64,000 bases of DNA from contig JAHBYX010000007.1 of assembly GCA_019635735.1 (NCBI GenBank), positions 186,001 through 250,000 of the forward strand, in the 5' to 3' direction. Every line of letters starts with the position of its first letter. The stretch's first letter is position 1. This document shows positions 52,506 through 61,093 of this stretch, piece after piece. The notes under the pieces were generated by a model that did not search any database, had not been told where the DNA came from, and was given only the letters and a program-made list of their open reading frames with translations. The position numbers and the translations under genes were made by a program. The DNA is from Mesorhizobium sp. (GTDB taxonomy: Bacteria; Pseudomonadota; Alphaproteobacteria; Rhizobiales; Rhizobiaceae).

Positions 52506-53425
52506 TGTCCCATTTCCGGCTTTCCCGACGTCCCGACATCGGCGACAAGATCCGCGTCTCGTTCGAGTTCTTTCCGCCGAAGACCGACGACATGGAGGCG
52601 CGGCTTTGGGAGACCGTCAAGCGGCTGGAGCCGCTGAAGCCGAGCTTTGTTTCGGTCACCTACGGGGCAGGGGGATCGACCAGGGAGCGCACGGCGCGTA
52701 CAGTGCGCCGCATCCTCGGCGAGACCATGCTCACGCCTGCCGCGCATCTCACCTGCGTCGACGCCAGCCGCGAGCAGTCCGACGCGGTGATCGCGGATTT
52801 CCTGGCGATGGGCGTGAAGCGCTTCGTGGCGCTGCGCGGCGACCCGGCCGAGGGCGTCGGCTCGCGCTACCGGCCGCATCCGCAGGGCTATTCCAACGGG
52901 GCAGACCTCGTCGGAGCGCTCGCCGCCCAGGGGGCGCAGGACATTTCGGTGTCGGCCTATCCGGAAAAGCACCCCGAAAGCCCGGATTTCGCCACCGACA
53001 TCGAGATGCTGAAGCGCAAGGTGGACAACGGCGCCACCCGCGCGATCACCCAGTTCTTCTTCGACAACGACGTCTACGAGCGCTATGTCGAGCGCGCCCG
53101 CCGGGCGGGCATCTACATTCCGATCGTGCCGGGAATCCTGCCGGTTCACAGCTTCTCGGCCGTGGCGAATTTCGCCGGCCGCTGCGGCGCGCATGTGCCG
53201 GCATGGCTTGCCGAGCGTTTCGACGGGCTTGCCCGCGATCCGCAGACGCATGCGCTGGTGGCGGCGGCCGTCGCCGCCGAACAGGTGCTCGACCTGGTCG
53301 AGCGCGGCGTCGGCGATTTCCATTTCTACACGATGAATCGCGCCGACCTGGCGTTTGCGATCTGCCACATGATCGGGATCAGGGCGGTCGAAGAAGTGCC
53401 GTTCGTCAGCGCGTCCGCGGCTTGA
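52502..53425 (+). CDS. metF: Methylenetetrahydrofolate reductase MetF
   Basis: A 307-residue flavoprotein reducing 5,10-methylene-THF to 5-methyl-THF for methionine synthesis. It starts with VSFEFFPPKTDDME (catalytic Glu region), then SVTYGAGGSTRERT, LTCVDAS, RGDPAEG and ITQFFFDNDVY, all standard MetF segments. Length matches bacterial MetF. GTG at 52502 and ATG at 52505 are both possible starts, overlapping the regulator stop. A perfect terminator hairpin follows. Confidence 0.95.
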   Translation: MMSHFRLSRRPDIGDKIRVSFEFFPPKTDDMEARLWETVKRLEPLKPSFVSVTYGAGGSTRERTARTVRRILGETMLTPAAHLTCVDASREQSDAVIADFLAMGVKRFVALRGDPAEGVGSRYRPHPQGYSNGADLVGALAAQGAQDISVSAYPEKHPESPDFATDIEMLKRKVDNGATRAITQFFFDNDVYERYVERARRAGIYIPIVPGILPVHSFSAVANFAGRCGAHVPAWLAERFDGLARDPQTHALVAAAVAAEQVLDLVERGVGDFHFYTMNRADLAFAICHMIGIRAVEEVPFVSASAA

Positions 53426-53444
53426 CGGCGCCGTCCATGCAATG

Positions 53445-53473
53445 AAAAAGGCCGGGTCTGACCCGGCCTTTTT
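53445..53473 (+). terminator. Rho-independent terminator after metF
   Basis: AAAAAGGCCGGGT, loop CTG, ACCCGGCCTTTTT: a perfect inverted repeat with a T5 tail, and A5 on the other side so it could also work on the minus strand for the small ORF at 53521-53607. Confidence 0.92.
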
Positions 53474-53520
53474 GCACTTGTTGCCTCAGTGTGGAGGAAA
53501 GCCCCGGGCCCCTAATCTGC

Positions 53521-53607
53521 CTACGGCAGCACTCCCAGGATCATGGCGCCGATAAAGGCGAACGCAGCACAAATCATTATCGTATTGATCGGCCGTGTCA
53601 GTCCCAT
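53521..53607 (-). CDS. 28-residue single-span membrane peptide
   Basis: The ORF encodes MGLTRPINTIMICAAFAFIG and eight more residues (AMILGVLP): a short N-terminus and one hydrophobic helix ending Pro-stop. A full AGGAGG ribosome site lies 7 bp upstream of the ATG (complement of 53615-53620), which makes translation very likely despite the size. It sits between the metF terminator, which is symmetric and can serve both strands, and the amidase. No known function. Confidence 0.72.
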   Translation of the reverse strand: MGLTRPINTIMICAAFAFIGAMILGVLP

Positions 53608-53791
53608 TGGTGAACCTCCTCTGCGGACTATGGCGGAAGTGTAGGCGGATTGAGCGCCGAAACAAGCGGTTTTGTTGCTGCGCCGCAACAGCTTGTGCAA
53701 AAACGGTGTCGCGATATGGTCCAAACACAGGAAATCGCTTCCGGTTTCGCCATTGCCTTCAACTCGACATTTTTTCGACGGGTGAGCCGCT

Positions 53792-55045
53792 TCAGGCTTC
53801 TCGGATGACCCGCTCCAGCCAGTGCGCCGCGGAAAGGGCGGTGCGGTCCGCGCCGAAGCGGGCCACGACCTGCACGCCGATCGGCATTCCGGCGGAGTTG
53901 GAGAGGCCCGTCACGTTCACGCAGGGGTTGCCGGTCAGCGTCCAGACCTTGTTGAAGACCGGGCTGCCGGTGGATGCCAGCCCGGCGGGCGCCGCGCCCG
54001 TCGCGGAAGGCGTCAGCACCACGTCGACGGCCTGGAACAGCGCCGTCGCAGCCTTGCGGGCGCGTCGGGCGGTGGCCCTCGCCTTGTCGTAGTCGGCGGG
54101 CGGGATCGCGCGGCCGGAGGCGATGGTCTCGCGGAGAATCTTGCTCATGCGATCGCCGAAGCGCAGGAAATCGTCGGCCATGGCGAGGCCCACCTCGTAG
54201 TTCTGGATCGTCGAATGGCAGTCCCGCCCGGCGGCGAGCGTATCGGGCTCGTCGATCTCGACGAACTCGGCGCCGGCATCGGTGGCGATCTGTGCCGTCC
54301 GGGCGAGTGCAAGGTGCATATCGGCGTTCGCCTCGTTCCAGATCCGGCTTTTGTAGAGGCCGATCCGCAACGGTGAAGCGGGTTCCTCGACGTCCAGCGG
54401 ACGACGCGTGACGCAGGACGCGAAGCGGGCCACGTCGGCGGCGCTGGCGGCGAAAAAGCCGACCGTGTCGAGCGACCAGGAGAAGGCCTTGGCGCCGACG
54501 GCGGGGACGAGGCGGAAGCTCGGCTTGTAGCCGCTGACGCCGCAATAGGCGGCCGGGCGGATGACCGAGCCGCCGGTCTGCGTGCCCGTGGCGGCCGCTA
54601 CCATGCCGGCAGCAACCGCCGCAGCCGAACCCGAAGACGAGCCGCCAGGCGTGTGCGCCGGGTCGAGCGGGTTCCTGGTGCGCGAAGGATTGAGGAAGGC
54701 GAACTCGGTTGTGACCGTCTTGCCGACGATCGAAGCGCCGGCCTGGCGGATCATCGAGACGACGGCCGCGTCGGTGCGCGGCCGGTAACCCTCGTAGAGC
54801 GGCGTGCCGTAGGTAGTCGGCAGGTCGGCGGTGTCGAAGATGTCCTTGATGCCCACGGAAACGCCCGCGAGCGGGCCGGACGCGGAGCCTGCCGCGGCGA
54901 TGGCCGTATCGCGGTCGGCCAGCGTCTCGAACGCGCCGATGGCGGCGTCGAGTTCCGCTATGCGATCGAGGCTCCTTGCGATCTCGGCGGCGGGCGTGCT
55001 CCGTCCCGCGGCGATGTCGTCCTGAATCGCGATGACCGACAGCAT
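53792..55045 (-). CDS. Amidase (amidase signature family)
   Basis: A 417-residue amidase with the Ser-cisSer-Lys triad: K67 in GIKDIFDTA, S136 in GGSSSGSAAAV, and the nucleophile S160 in GTQTGGSVIRPA. The 24-residue Ser-Ser spacing matches FAAH. It is shorter than GatA (about 480-490) and stands outside any gatCAB group, so it is a catabolic amidase and not a tRNA amidotransferase subunit. It is 20 bp from the EamA transporter gene upstream, on the same strand. The substrate is unknown. Confidence 0.9.
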   Translation of the reverse strand: MLSVIAIQDDIAAGRSTPAAEIARSLDRIAELDAAIGAFETLADRDTAIAAAGSASGPLAGVSVGIKDIFDTADLPTTYGTPLYEGYRPRTDAAVVSMIRQAGASIVGKTVTTEFAFLNPSRTRNPLDPAHTPGGSSSGSAAAVAAGMVAAATGTQTGGSVIRPAAYCGVSGYKPSFRLVPAVGAKAFSWSLDTVGFFAASAADVARFASCVTRRPLDVEEPASPLRIGLYKSRIWNEANADMHLALARTAQIATDAGAEFVEIDEPDTLAAGRDCHSTIQNYEVGLAMADDFLRFGDRMSKILRETIASGRAIPPADYDKARATARRARKAATALFQAVDVVLTPSATGAAPAGLASTGSPVFNKVWTLTGNPCVNVTGLSNSAGMPIGVQVVARFGADRTALSAAHWLERVIREA

Positions 55046-55065
55046 GCTTTTCCTCCGTCAAAGAC

Positions 55066-55986
55066 CTATCGGCGACGGAAGAGCCTGCCGTCAATCGTCA
55101 CGAGGCCGAGCCCGATCAGCGCCATGCCGGCAAGTTCGAACAGTTCCAGCCTCTGGCCGAGGAAGATCGCTCCGAGAAGTACTGCGCTGACAGGGGTGAT
55201 CATCGTGACGAGCGAGGTGTTCGACTGGCCGGCCGTCCGGATCAGTTCGAAGAAGATCAGATAGGCGAAGGCGGTGGCGACGAGCGCCAGCGCCAGCGCC
55301 GCCGTCCACGAGCCGGCGCCGGCGTGGAGGAAGCCGTCGAAGCCGTCGGCATAGAGCGCGATCGGGATCATCATCAGCGTCGAGGCCGTCAACTGGCCAG
55401 TCGCGACCAGGACCGGCGGCAGGCCGGTGAACCGGCGCGAGACGACGAAGGCAAACGCATAGGACAGCGCCGTGCCGATCAATGCGAACTTTGCCCAGAC
55501 GGGGCCGCCGATATCGGCTGCCAGTCCAGGCCCGATCATCACCGCCGTGCCGGCGATGCCGATCACGACGCCGATCAGCTTGTTCAGGGTCGGTGTTTCG
55601 AAGCGGAACACGAAACCGACGACGAGAAGCGTCCAGAACGGCGTGGTGGCGTTGAGCACGGAGGCGAGGCCGGCACCGATCGCCGTCTGGCCGATGAACA
55701 TCAGCGAGAAAGGCACGACATTGTTGAGCAGGCCCATCAGAAGGAACCAGCCCGAATAGGGACGCGCCAGCGCGAAGGACGGGCCGCGGGCCAGCAAGTA
55801 GAGATGCAGCGCCGTTGCGGCGACCGCGACGCGGATCAGCACCAGCGTCAGAGGCGGGATTTCCTTCACGGCGATCGAGACGCTGAAGAAGGAACCGCCC
55901 CATATGACGCCCAGCAGCAGGAGCAGCGCCCACATGCGGGCGGTCATCGGCGGATTCTGGGGGGAAGCGGAGGAGGGGAGACTCAT
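55066..55986 (-). CDS. EamA/DMT-family transporter
   Basis: A 306-residue membrane protein with about ten helices and two EamA repeats. It starts WALLLLLGVIWGGSFFSVSIA, the typical first helix, and the second repeat includes GTALSYAFAFVVSRRFTG. The ATG at 55986 (MSLPSSASPQ) is preferred to upstream in-frame ATGs that lack a ribosome site. It lies upstream of the amidase on the same strand, 20 bp apart, so the two may share a transcript and a substrate class. Confidence 0.85.
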   Translation of the reverse strand: MSLPSSASPQNPPMTARMWALLLLLGVIWGGSFFSVSIAVKEIPPLTLVLIRVAVAATALHLYLLARGPSFALARPYSGWFLLMGLLNNVVPFSLMFIGQTAIGAGLASVLNATTPFWTLLVVGFVFRFETPTLNKLIGVVIGIAGTAVMIGPGLAADIGGPVWAKFALIGTALSYAFAFVVSRRFTGLPPVLVATGQLTASTLMMIPIALYADGFDGFLHAGAGSWTAALALALVATAFAYLIFFELIRTAGQSNTSLVTMITPVSAVLLGAIFLGQRLELFELAGMALIGLGLVTIDGRLFRRR

Positions 55987-56121
55987 GCGGGGTATCCGTT
56001 GAGGGCGCATCGTTAGAATGACTCGCCCGCCTTCGCCACCCGTTTCCGGAACCTTCGGCCCGGACACCGCTTTCGCGCGTCATGCGCGGCTGATAGTTTC
56101 GCGTCGAAACGGGAACTGCCC

Positions 56122-57345
56122 ATGCAAAGATTCGAGACCGCGAAGGCCGCCGCGCTGGAGCTTCGCCCTGACGAGCCGGTCTACTGCTTCCATCCGGACG
56201 TGCTGAAAGCCGACGCCCAAAGCTTCATGGCGATGTTTCCGGGCAAGACGGCCTATGCGGTGAAGACGAATGGCGAGCCGATGGTTCTGAAGACCTTGTC
56301 GGAGGCGGGCGTAAAGGCCTTCGACGTGGCCTCACCCGGCGAGTTCGCCGCGGTCCGCGCCGTCGCGCCAGAGGCGGAGATGCTCTACATGCACCCCGTC
56401 AAGGCCCAGTCGGACATAAGGCTGGCGCTCGAGACCTACGGTATACGGGTGATCGCGGTCGACCACGAGGACGAGATCGTCAAGCTGACGCGCATCGTGC
56501 GAGCGCTCGACATCGATCCGGGCTCGGTCGAGGTCTATGTCCGCATCCAGACCAAGGGCCACGCCGCCTACGAACTGTCGAAGAAATTCGGCGCAGGCCC
56601 GGCGCAGGCGGTGGAACTGCTGCAGCGACTGGCGCGCACCGGCTACAAGGTCGGCATCTGCTTCCATGTCGGCAGCCAGATCGAGGATCCGGACACCTAC
56701 GACCGGGCGCTGAAGACGGCCGACTGGGTGCGCAACCGGGCGGGTGTCGATCTCGTCGGCCTGGATGTCGGCGGCGGCTTCCCGGCGGAATACGGCCACG
56801 ACCCGAACCGCAAGGTTCCCGAGATGCCGTCGCTGTCGCAGCTGATGTCGCGCTTTCGCGGCGATCTGCGCGAATGGGGTTTTGGAGACCTGCCGCTCGT
56901 TGCCGAACCGGGCCGTGTCATCGTCGCGCGGGCGTTTTCGCTGATCGTGCGGGTGCTGCTGCGCAAGGGCAGACGGCTCTACATCAATGACGGCATCTGG
57001 GCGTCGCTGTCCGATTCGTGGACGGGCAAGATCACGCTGCCGGCGCGGTTCATCCCCGACCCCGCGATCCGCAGCCGCAACGGCGACGTGTCGAACATCG
57101 TGCCGTTCAAGGTCTGCGGGGCGACCTGCGATTCGGTCGACATCCTGTCGCGGCCGTTCTGGCTGCCGGAGACCGTCGATACGGGCGACTGGATCGAGAT
57201 CGGCCACATCGGCGCTTATTCGCTGTCGCTCAGGACCCGGTTCAACGGCTTCTATCCGGACAAGTTCGTCGAAGTGGCGACGCCGTTCGACGAGGGCGAC
57301 AAGCCGGAAGGCTTCGCCAGCCTGGAGACGATGGCGGCGAGCTGA
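56122..57345 (+). CDS. Type III PLP-dependent decarboxylase (ornithine/lysine/DAP decarboxylase fold)
   Basis: A 407-residue alanine-racemase-fold decarboxylase. PLP lysine K48 is in YAVKTNGEP, HVGSQ and DVGGGFP bind phosphate and ring, and EPGR is the cofactor-binding motif. The substrate-specificity loop reads CGATCDSVD from C332, where eukaryotic and bacterial ODCs usually have GPTCD with a Pro; here it is Ala334. Length fits bacterial ornithine or diamino acid decarboxylases, but specificity is not certain. It is monocistronic. Confidence 0.88.
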   Translation: MQRFETAKAAALELRPDEPVYCFHPDVLKADAQSFMAMFPGKTAYAVKTNGEPMVLKTLSEAGVKAFDVASPGEFAAVRAVAPEAEMLYMHPVKAQSDIRLALETYGIRVIAVDHEDEIVKLTRIVRALDIDPGSVEVYVRIQTKGHAAYELSKKFGAGPAQAVELLQRLARTGYKVGICFHVGSQIEDPDTYDRALKTADWVRNRAGVDLVGLDVGGGFPAEYGHDPNRKVPEMPSLSQLMSRFRGDLREWGFGDLPLVAEPGRVIVARAFSLIVRVLLRKGRRLYINDGIWASLSDSWTGKITLPARFIPDPAIRSRNGDVSNIVPFKVCGATCDSVDILSRPFWLPETVDTGDWIEIGHIGAYSLSLRTRFNGFYPDKFVEVATPFDEGDKPEGFASLETMAAS

Positions 57346-57416
57346 TTTCGCGATCCGCCTTTTTGCGGCCACTCGCGCGAACTAGTCATCGGCCCGCGTC
57401 AACATCGGGACACTTC

Positions 57417-57713
57417 ATGCGCCTTCTGCTCGCCGCCTTCCTTGTCCTTTCCGCCGCGCCGGCGCTTGGCGCTACCTGCGCGCCCGTGTCGACGGATGCG
57501 CGCATTCTTTCCTCCCCGGACTACGACGACATCCATCCTGACTGGAACGACGGCAGCCGCATCGGCCTTTCCTGGTCGCTCGACCTTCTCGGCGAGGAGG
57601 AGGGCGAGGACGGCGAGTACTATCTGCTCGGCGACCTCATCGATCCGCGCGGCGGCGTCGCGGGCGAGAGCGTGTTCGTCTCGGCCATGGAATGGGAATG
57701 CGACAGCGAGTGA
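57417..57713 (+). CDS. Small secreted acidic protein
   Basis: A 98-residue protein with a signal peptide (LLLAAFLVLSAAPALGA). The mature chain is very acidic, with clusters such as YDDIHPDWND and GEEEGEDGEYY, and two Cys (ATCAP, WECDS) that could pair. It ends 1 bp from the convergent lrgB gene. I do not recognise the family. CGGGAC precedes the ATG. Confidence 0.7.
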   Translation: MRLLLAAFLVLSAAPALGATCAPVSTDARILSSPDYDDIHPDWNDGSRIGLSWSLDLLGEEEGEDGEYYLLGDLIDPRGGVAGESVFVSAMEWECDSE

Positions 57714-57714
57714 C

Positions 57715-58434
57715 TCAGCCGGCGAAAGCCAGCCAGATCAGTACCAGGAGGCTGGTCAGCGCGCCGTTGAGGCCCATGGCGATGCCGGCGAAGGTGCCGG
57801 CGATCTCGGAGACCTGAAAGGCGCGCGCCGTGCCGATGCCGTGCGAGGCGACGCCAACGGCGAAGCCGCGCGCCGCAAAATTCCGTATCCTCAGCGCGTT
57901 CATCAGGGGCGTCACCACCACCGCCCCGATGATGCCGGTCATCACCACCAGGACGGCCGTGAGCGCCGGAATGCCGCCAAGGCTCTTCGACAGTTCCATC
58001 GCGATCGGCGCGGTGGTCGACTTCGGCGCCAGCGAGGCGAGCACGTCGGCGGGAGCGCCGAGCGCCCAGGCGATGGCGACGGCGCTGACCGCCGCGGTCA
58101 CCGATCCCGCGACGAGGGCGGCTGCCATCGGCAGGAGCGCGCGGCGGACGGTCGCGAGATTGCGCCACAGCGGGACCGCCAGCGCCACGGTCGCCGGGCC
58201 GAGCAGGAAATGCACGAACTGCGCGCCTTCGAAATAGGTGCCGTAGTCCGTGCCGGTTGCGATCAGAATGGCTGCAAGTATCCCCGCTGCGATGACCACC
58301 GGATTGGCGAGCGGATGACGGCCGAGCCGCGCTGCGATCCAGTCGGCGGAGACATAGGCGGCGAGCGTCGCCGTCAGCCAGGTGAGCGGCGAGGCCGACA
58401 GATAGACCCAGATCGAGACGATGTCGGGGGTCAT
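57715..58434 (-). CDS. lrgB: LrgB/CidB-family membrane protein
   Basis: A 239-residue protein with about seven hydrophobic helices. It shows LAPKSTTAPIAMELSKSLGGIP and VASHGIGTARAFQVSE, the two most conserved LrgB stretches. It works with LrgA in a holin/antiholin-like or metabolite (pyruvate/acetate) transport system affecting murein hydrolase activity and cell lysis. The ATG at 58434 overlaps the lrgA stop by 4 bp. Confidence 0.92.
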   Translation of the reverse strand: MTPDIVSIWVYLSASPLTWLTATLAAYVSADWIAARLGRHPLANPVVIAAGILAAILIATGTDYGTYFEGAQFVHFLLGPATVALAVPLWRNLATVRRALLPMAAALVAGSVTAAVSAVAIAWALGAPADVLASLAPKSTTAPIAMELSKSLGGIPALTAVLVVMTGIIGAVVVTPLMNALRIRNFAARGFAVGVASHGIGTARAFQVSEIAGTFAGIAMGLNGALTSLLVLIWLAFAG

Positions 58435-58847
58435 TCTCTGTCCTCTCCCTGAAGGCGCGCGACGAGGAGGAAGACGCCGACCGTGACCAGCAGCGTCAGC
58501 ACCGTCGACGCGATCAGCGCGAGCGCGAGCGTGACGCCGAATTCGCGCAGCACCGGGCCGTATTGCACGATGCCGACGGCGGCGGGCACGAACAGGAGCG
58601 AGAGATTGCGGAGAATTGCGCCGGAGGTCGCGTCGAGGCCCGCATCGGGACCCCTGAGCCAGACCAGCAGGACGAACATCAGCGCCATGCCGACGACCGG
58701 GCCGGGGAACGCGATCTCCGGGTAGTACGCGCGGATAGCCAAGATCGTCGTCTCGCCGGTCAGCTGGCACAGGAGCAGCGCGAGGATCGCGCGCGGAAGA
58801 TTGAGCGGCGTGACCGGTGGGGCGGAAGATTCGCCGTCCCCGCTCAT
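58431..58847 (-). CDS. lrgA: CidA/LrgA-family holin-like protein
   Basis: A 138-residue small membrane protein with four helices and the CidA/LrgA signature YYPEIAFPGPVVGMALMFVLL followed by LSLLFVPAAVGIVQY. It is the holin-like partner of LrgB. It starts 7 bp after the MltB-like gene stop, so it is in one transcript with that murein hydrolase. Confidence 0.92.
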   Translation of the reverse strand: MSGDGESSAPPVTPLNLPRAILALLLCQLTGETTILAIRAYYPEIAFPGPVVGMALMFVLLVWLRGPDAGLDATSGAILRNLSLLFVPAAVGIVQYGPVLREFGVTLALALIASTVLTLLVTVGVFLLVARLQGEDRE

Positions 58848-58854
58848 CGCCGCC

Positions 58855-60027
58855 TCAGAGAATCACGAGGAGTTGCTGCGTCGGCCATCCGTCGGCGGGA
58901 AGGCCGAGTTCGGCCTGCACTTTCTGCAGGGCCGTGCGGGTGCCGGTACCGAGCACGCCGTCGATCTTGCCGACGTCGTGGCCGCGCGCCTGCAACTTCT
59001 CCTGCAGCTGCTTCATCTCCTCGATGGTGAGGCCGCGGTCGGGATTGCGCTTGTCGTAGGCCGGCTCACCGGCAAAGCGCGCCGCCAAATGGCCGGCGGT
59101 GAGCGTATAGACGAAGGACTGGTTCCATTCGAGATAGACGTCAAAATTCGGGTAGATCAGGAAGGCGGGACCCTTGCGACCCATCGGCAGGACGAGGCTC
59201 GACGGCTGGTCGTCGGAAGGGAGGGCCGACCCGTCGCGCGCGGTAACGCCGGCCGCTGCCCAATGCGAGCGCGGGTGCTGGTTCTCGCGGCCGCTGTCGG
59301 CCCAGTCCATCTCGGCGGGAACGCGGACCTCCTGCATCCAGGGCTCGCCGGCGCGCCAGCCCATCGACCTGAGGAAGTTGGCGGTGGTCATGATCACGTC
59401 GGCCGGATCGTTGCGCAGGTCGACGAGCCCATCGCCGTCGCCGTCGCGACCCTTTTCGAGGTAGTCGGACGGCAGGATCTGGGTCTGGCCGATCTCGCCG
59501 GCCCAGGCGCCCTTCACGTCGGCCGGCAGCACGCCCTGGTCGATAAGCGTCAGAAGCGGCACGATCTGCGGCCGGAAGAGTTCCGGGCGCCGGCAGTCAT
59601 AGGCGAGCGTCGCGAGTGCGCTCAACGTATCGAAATCGCCCTGGACCGCGCCGAAATCCGTTTCCAACGCCCAGAAGGCGGTGATGACCGGGCCCGGGAC
59701 GCCATACTCGGCCTCGGCGCGCGCGAACACGTCGGCATGTTTCTTCAGGGTGGCAGCGCCCTGCTTGAGGCGGTAACCCGAGACCATTCGGCTGGAGAAC
59801 TCGATGAAGGTCTGCGCGAATACGCCCTGCGCACGGTCGCGGGAGAGCACCCTTGTGTCGAGCCGTGCCTGGGAAAGCGCTTCGAGGCCGCGCTCGCCGA
59901 TGCCGGCGGCCTGGGCTTCGGCGCGCATTCCCTCCAGCCAGGCGTTGAAATCGCCGCCGCAGGACTGGGCAACGGCAGGTGTGCCGAAAAGGGTTGCAGC
60001 GAAGGCAGCGGCGAGGGCGAATTTCAT
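58855..60027 (-). CDS. MltB-like lytic murein transglycosylase with PG-binding domain
   Basis: A 390-residue secreted enzyme. After the signal peptide (LAAAFAATLFGTPAVA) comes an SLT_2/MltB catalytic domain with E122 in FWALETDFGAVQGDF as catalytic Glu, then IGQTQILPSDYLE. A C-terminal peptidoglycan-binding domain (about 330-385) contains LQARGHDVGKIDGVLGTGT. No lipobox Cys, so it is soluble periplasmic. The ATG at 60027 is used; the in-frame extension upstream lacks a start signal. It lies 70 bp after the GH25 gene and 7 bp before lrgA. Confidence 0.92.
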   Translation of the reverse strand: MKFALAAAFAATLFGTPAVAQSCGGDFNAWLEGMRAEAQAAGIGERGLEALSQARLDTRVLSRDRAQGVFAQTFIEFSSRMVSGYRLKQGAATLKKHADVFARAEAEYGVPGPVITAFWALETDFGAVQGDFDTLSALATLAYDCRRPELFRPQIVPLLTLIDQGVLPADVKGAWAGEIGQTQILPSDYLEKGRDGDGDGLVDLRNDPADVIMTTANFLRSMGWRAGEPWMQEVRVPAEMDWADSGRENQHPRSHWAAAGVTARDGSALPSDDQPSSLVLPMGRKGPAFLIYPNFDVYLEWNQSFVYTLTAGHLAARFAGEPAYDKRNPDRGLTIEEMKQLQEKLQARGHDVGKIDGVLGTGTRTALQKVQAELGLPADGWPTQQLLVIL

Positions 60028-60097
60028 CGTCGGTGATCTCCGATAGTCGTCCGGGGGACAGCACGCCGTCCGGGCATAAATGCGGCGTTGACGCCAA

Positions 60098-60892
60098 TCA
60101 ATGCGCATTGGCCTTCAGCCAGGCGCGCCAGCCGCTGGCCGTGCCGTTGAAGACGTTGATGTCGGCGTCTCCGTCGATGCCGGGCACCGTGCCCGTGCCG
60201 GTGTATTGCCAGAAGACGAAGGGATGGTCGCCGTATTTTTCCGTCGGATGCCCGGCGGTCGAGCGCAGCCAGAAATGATAGCCGCGAAACGCGTTCAGGC
60301 CGTTGCGGTCGAAGAAGGCGGGATCGGTGTAAATGATCGGCCGCTTGCCGTAGTGCTTCTGCACCATGTTGAGGAAGATGCGCATTTCCGAGCGTACCGT
60401 CTCCGGCGGCGGGCGCAGCGTGCAGGTGGGCGACAGAGGGTTCCATTCCATGTCGAGGACCGGGGGCAGAGAGCCCCTCTCGCGCGGCACGTTGCGGATG
60501 AACCACTCGGCCTGCTCGGCGGCCGGCCGGCAGAAATAGAAGAAATGATAGGCGCCGCGCGGGATGCCCGCGGCGCGTGCGCCGCGCCAGTGTTCGTGAA
60601 AGTTGTCGTCGACACGGTCGCCGCCTTCGGTCGCCTTGATGAAAGCGAAGGAAATGCCCTTGGCGCGCGCGGCCGCCCAGTCGACCGCGGACTGGTATTT
60701 TGACACGTCGGTGCCATGGATTGAGTAGTCCCAAGGTTTACGCGTCTGCCAGTCATGCGGATCCCGGTCGGCGAAGCGCGGTCCGGAGGCGATGGGCGCG
60801 TCGGACGATGTCGGCGCGAGTTCCTGCAGACCGCCGCTGCCGGTGCAGGCAGCCAGCGAAGCGATCAGCAACAGAACCGCGAGACGGTGCAT
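60098..60892 (-). CDS. GH25 lysozyme-like lipoprotein
   Basis: A 264-residue predicted lipoprotein with lipobox LAAC (C16) and a GH25 (Chalaropsis/Cellosyl-type muramidase) domain: GTDVSKYQ with D62, and the catalytic pair D147 and E149 in VLDMEWNP. Later segments FWLRS and FWQYTGTGTVPGIDG are typical. It would cleave the MurNAc-GlcNAc bond from the outer membrane or periplasm. It is the first gene of the minus-strand run leading to the MltB-like, LrgA and LrgB genes. Confidence 0.92.
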   Translation of the reverse strand: MHRLAVLLLIASLAACTGSGGLQELAPTSSDAPIASGPRFADRDPHDWQTRKPWDYSIHGTDVSKYQSAVDWAAARAKGISFAFIKATEGGDRVDDNFHEHWRGARAAGIPRGAYHFFYFCRPAAEQAEWFIRNVPRERGSLPPVLDMEWNPLSPTCTLRPPPETVRSEMRIFLNMVQKHYGKRPIIYTDPAFFDRNGLNAFRGYHFWLRSTAGHPTEKYGDHPFVFWQYTGTGTVPGIDGDADINVFNGTASGWRAWLKANAH

Positions 60893-61093
60893 CGACACTC
60901 CCTTGGTGGACCGCTCCGAGCCGGACCAGCAAACCTCATCCTGCCTGTTCCCGGTTGTGCGAAGCTGGTCGTCCCGACATTCGCGTCGCCGATTGCGCAT
61001 TCCCTGCGGCATTGATTTTTCCCCGCGCCGCGCCCAAGACTTCGCACCGACGGATCGGGCGCAAGTTCGGCGAATCCAAGGCGGGGGGCGGCA

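Noticed and set aside
53792..55045. GatA subunit of the tRNA amidotransferase
   Set aside because: It is about 70 residues shorter than GatA and no gatB or gatC gene is nearby.
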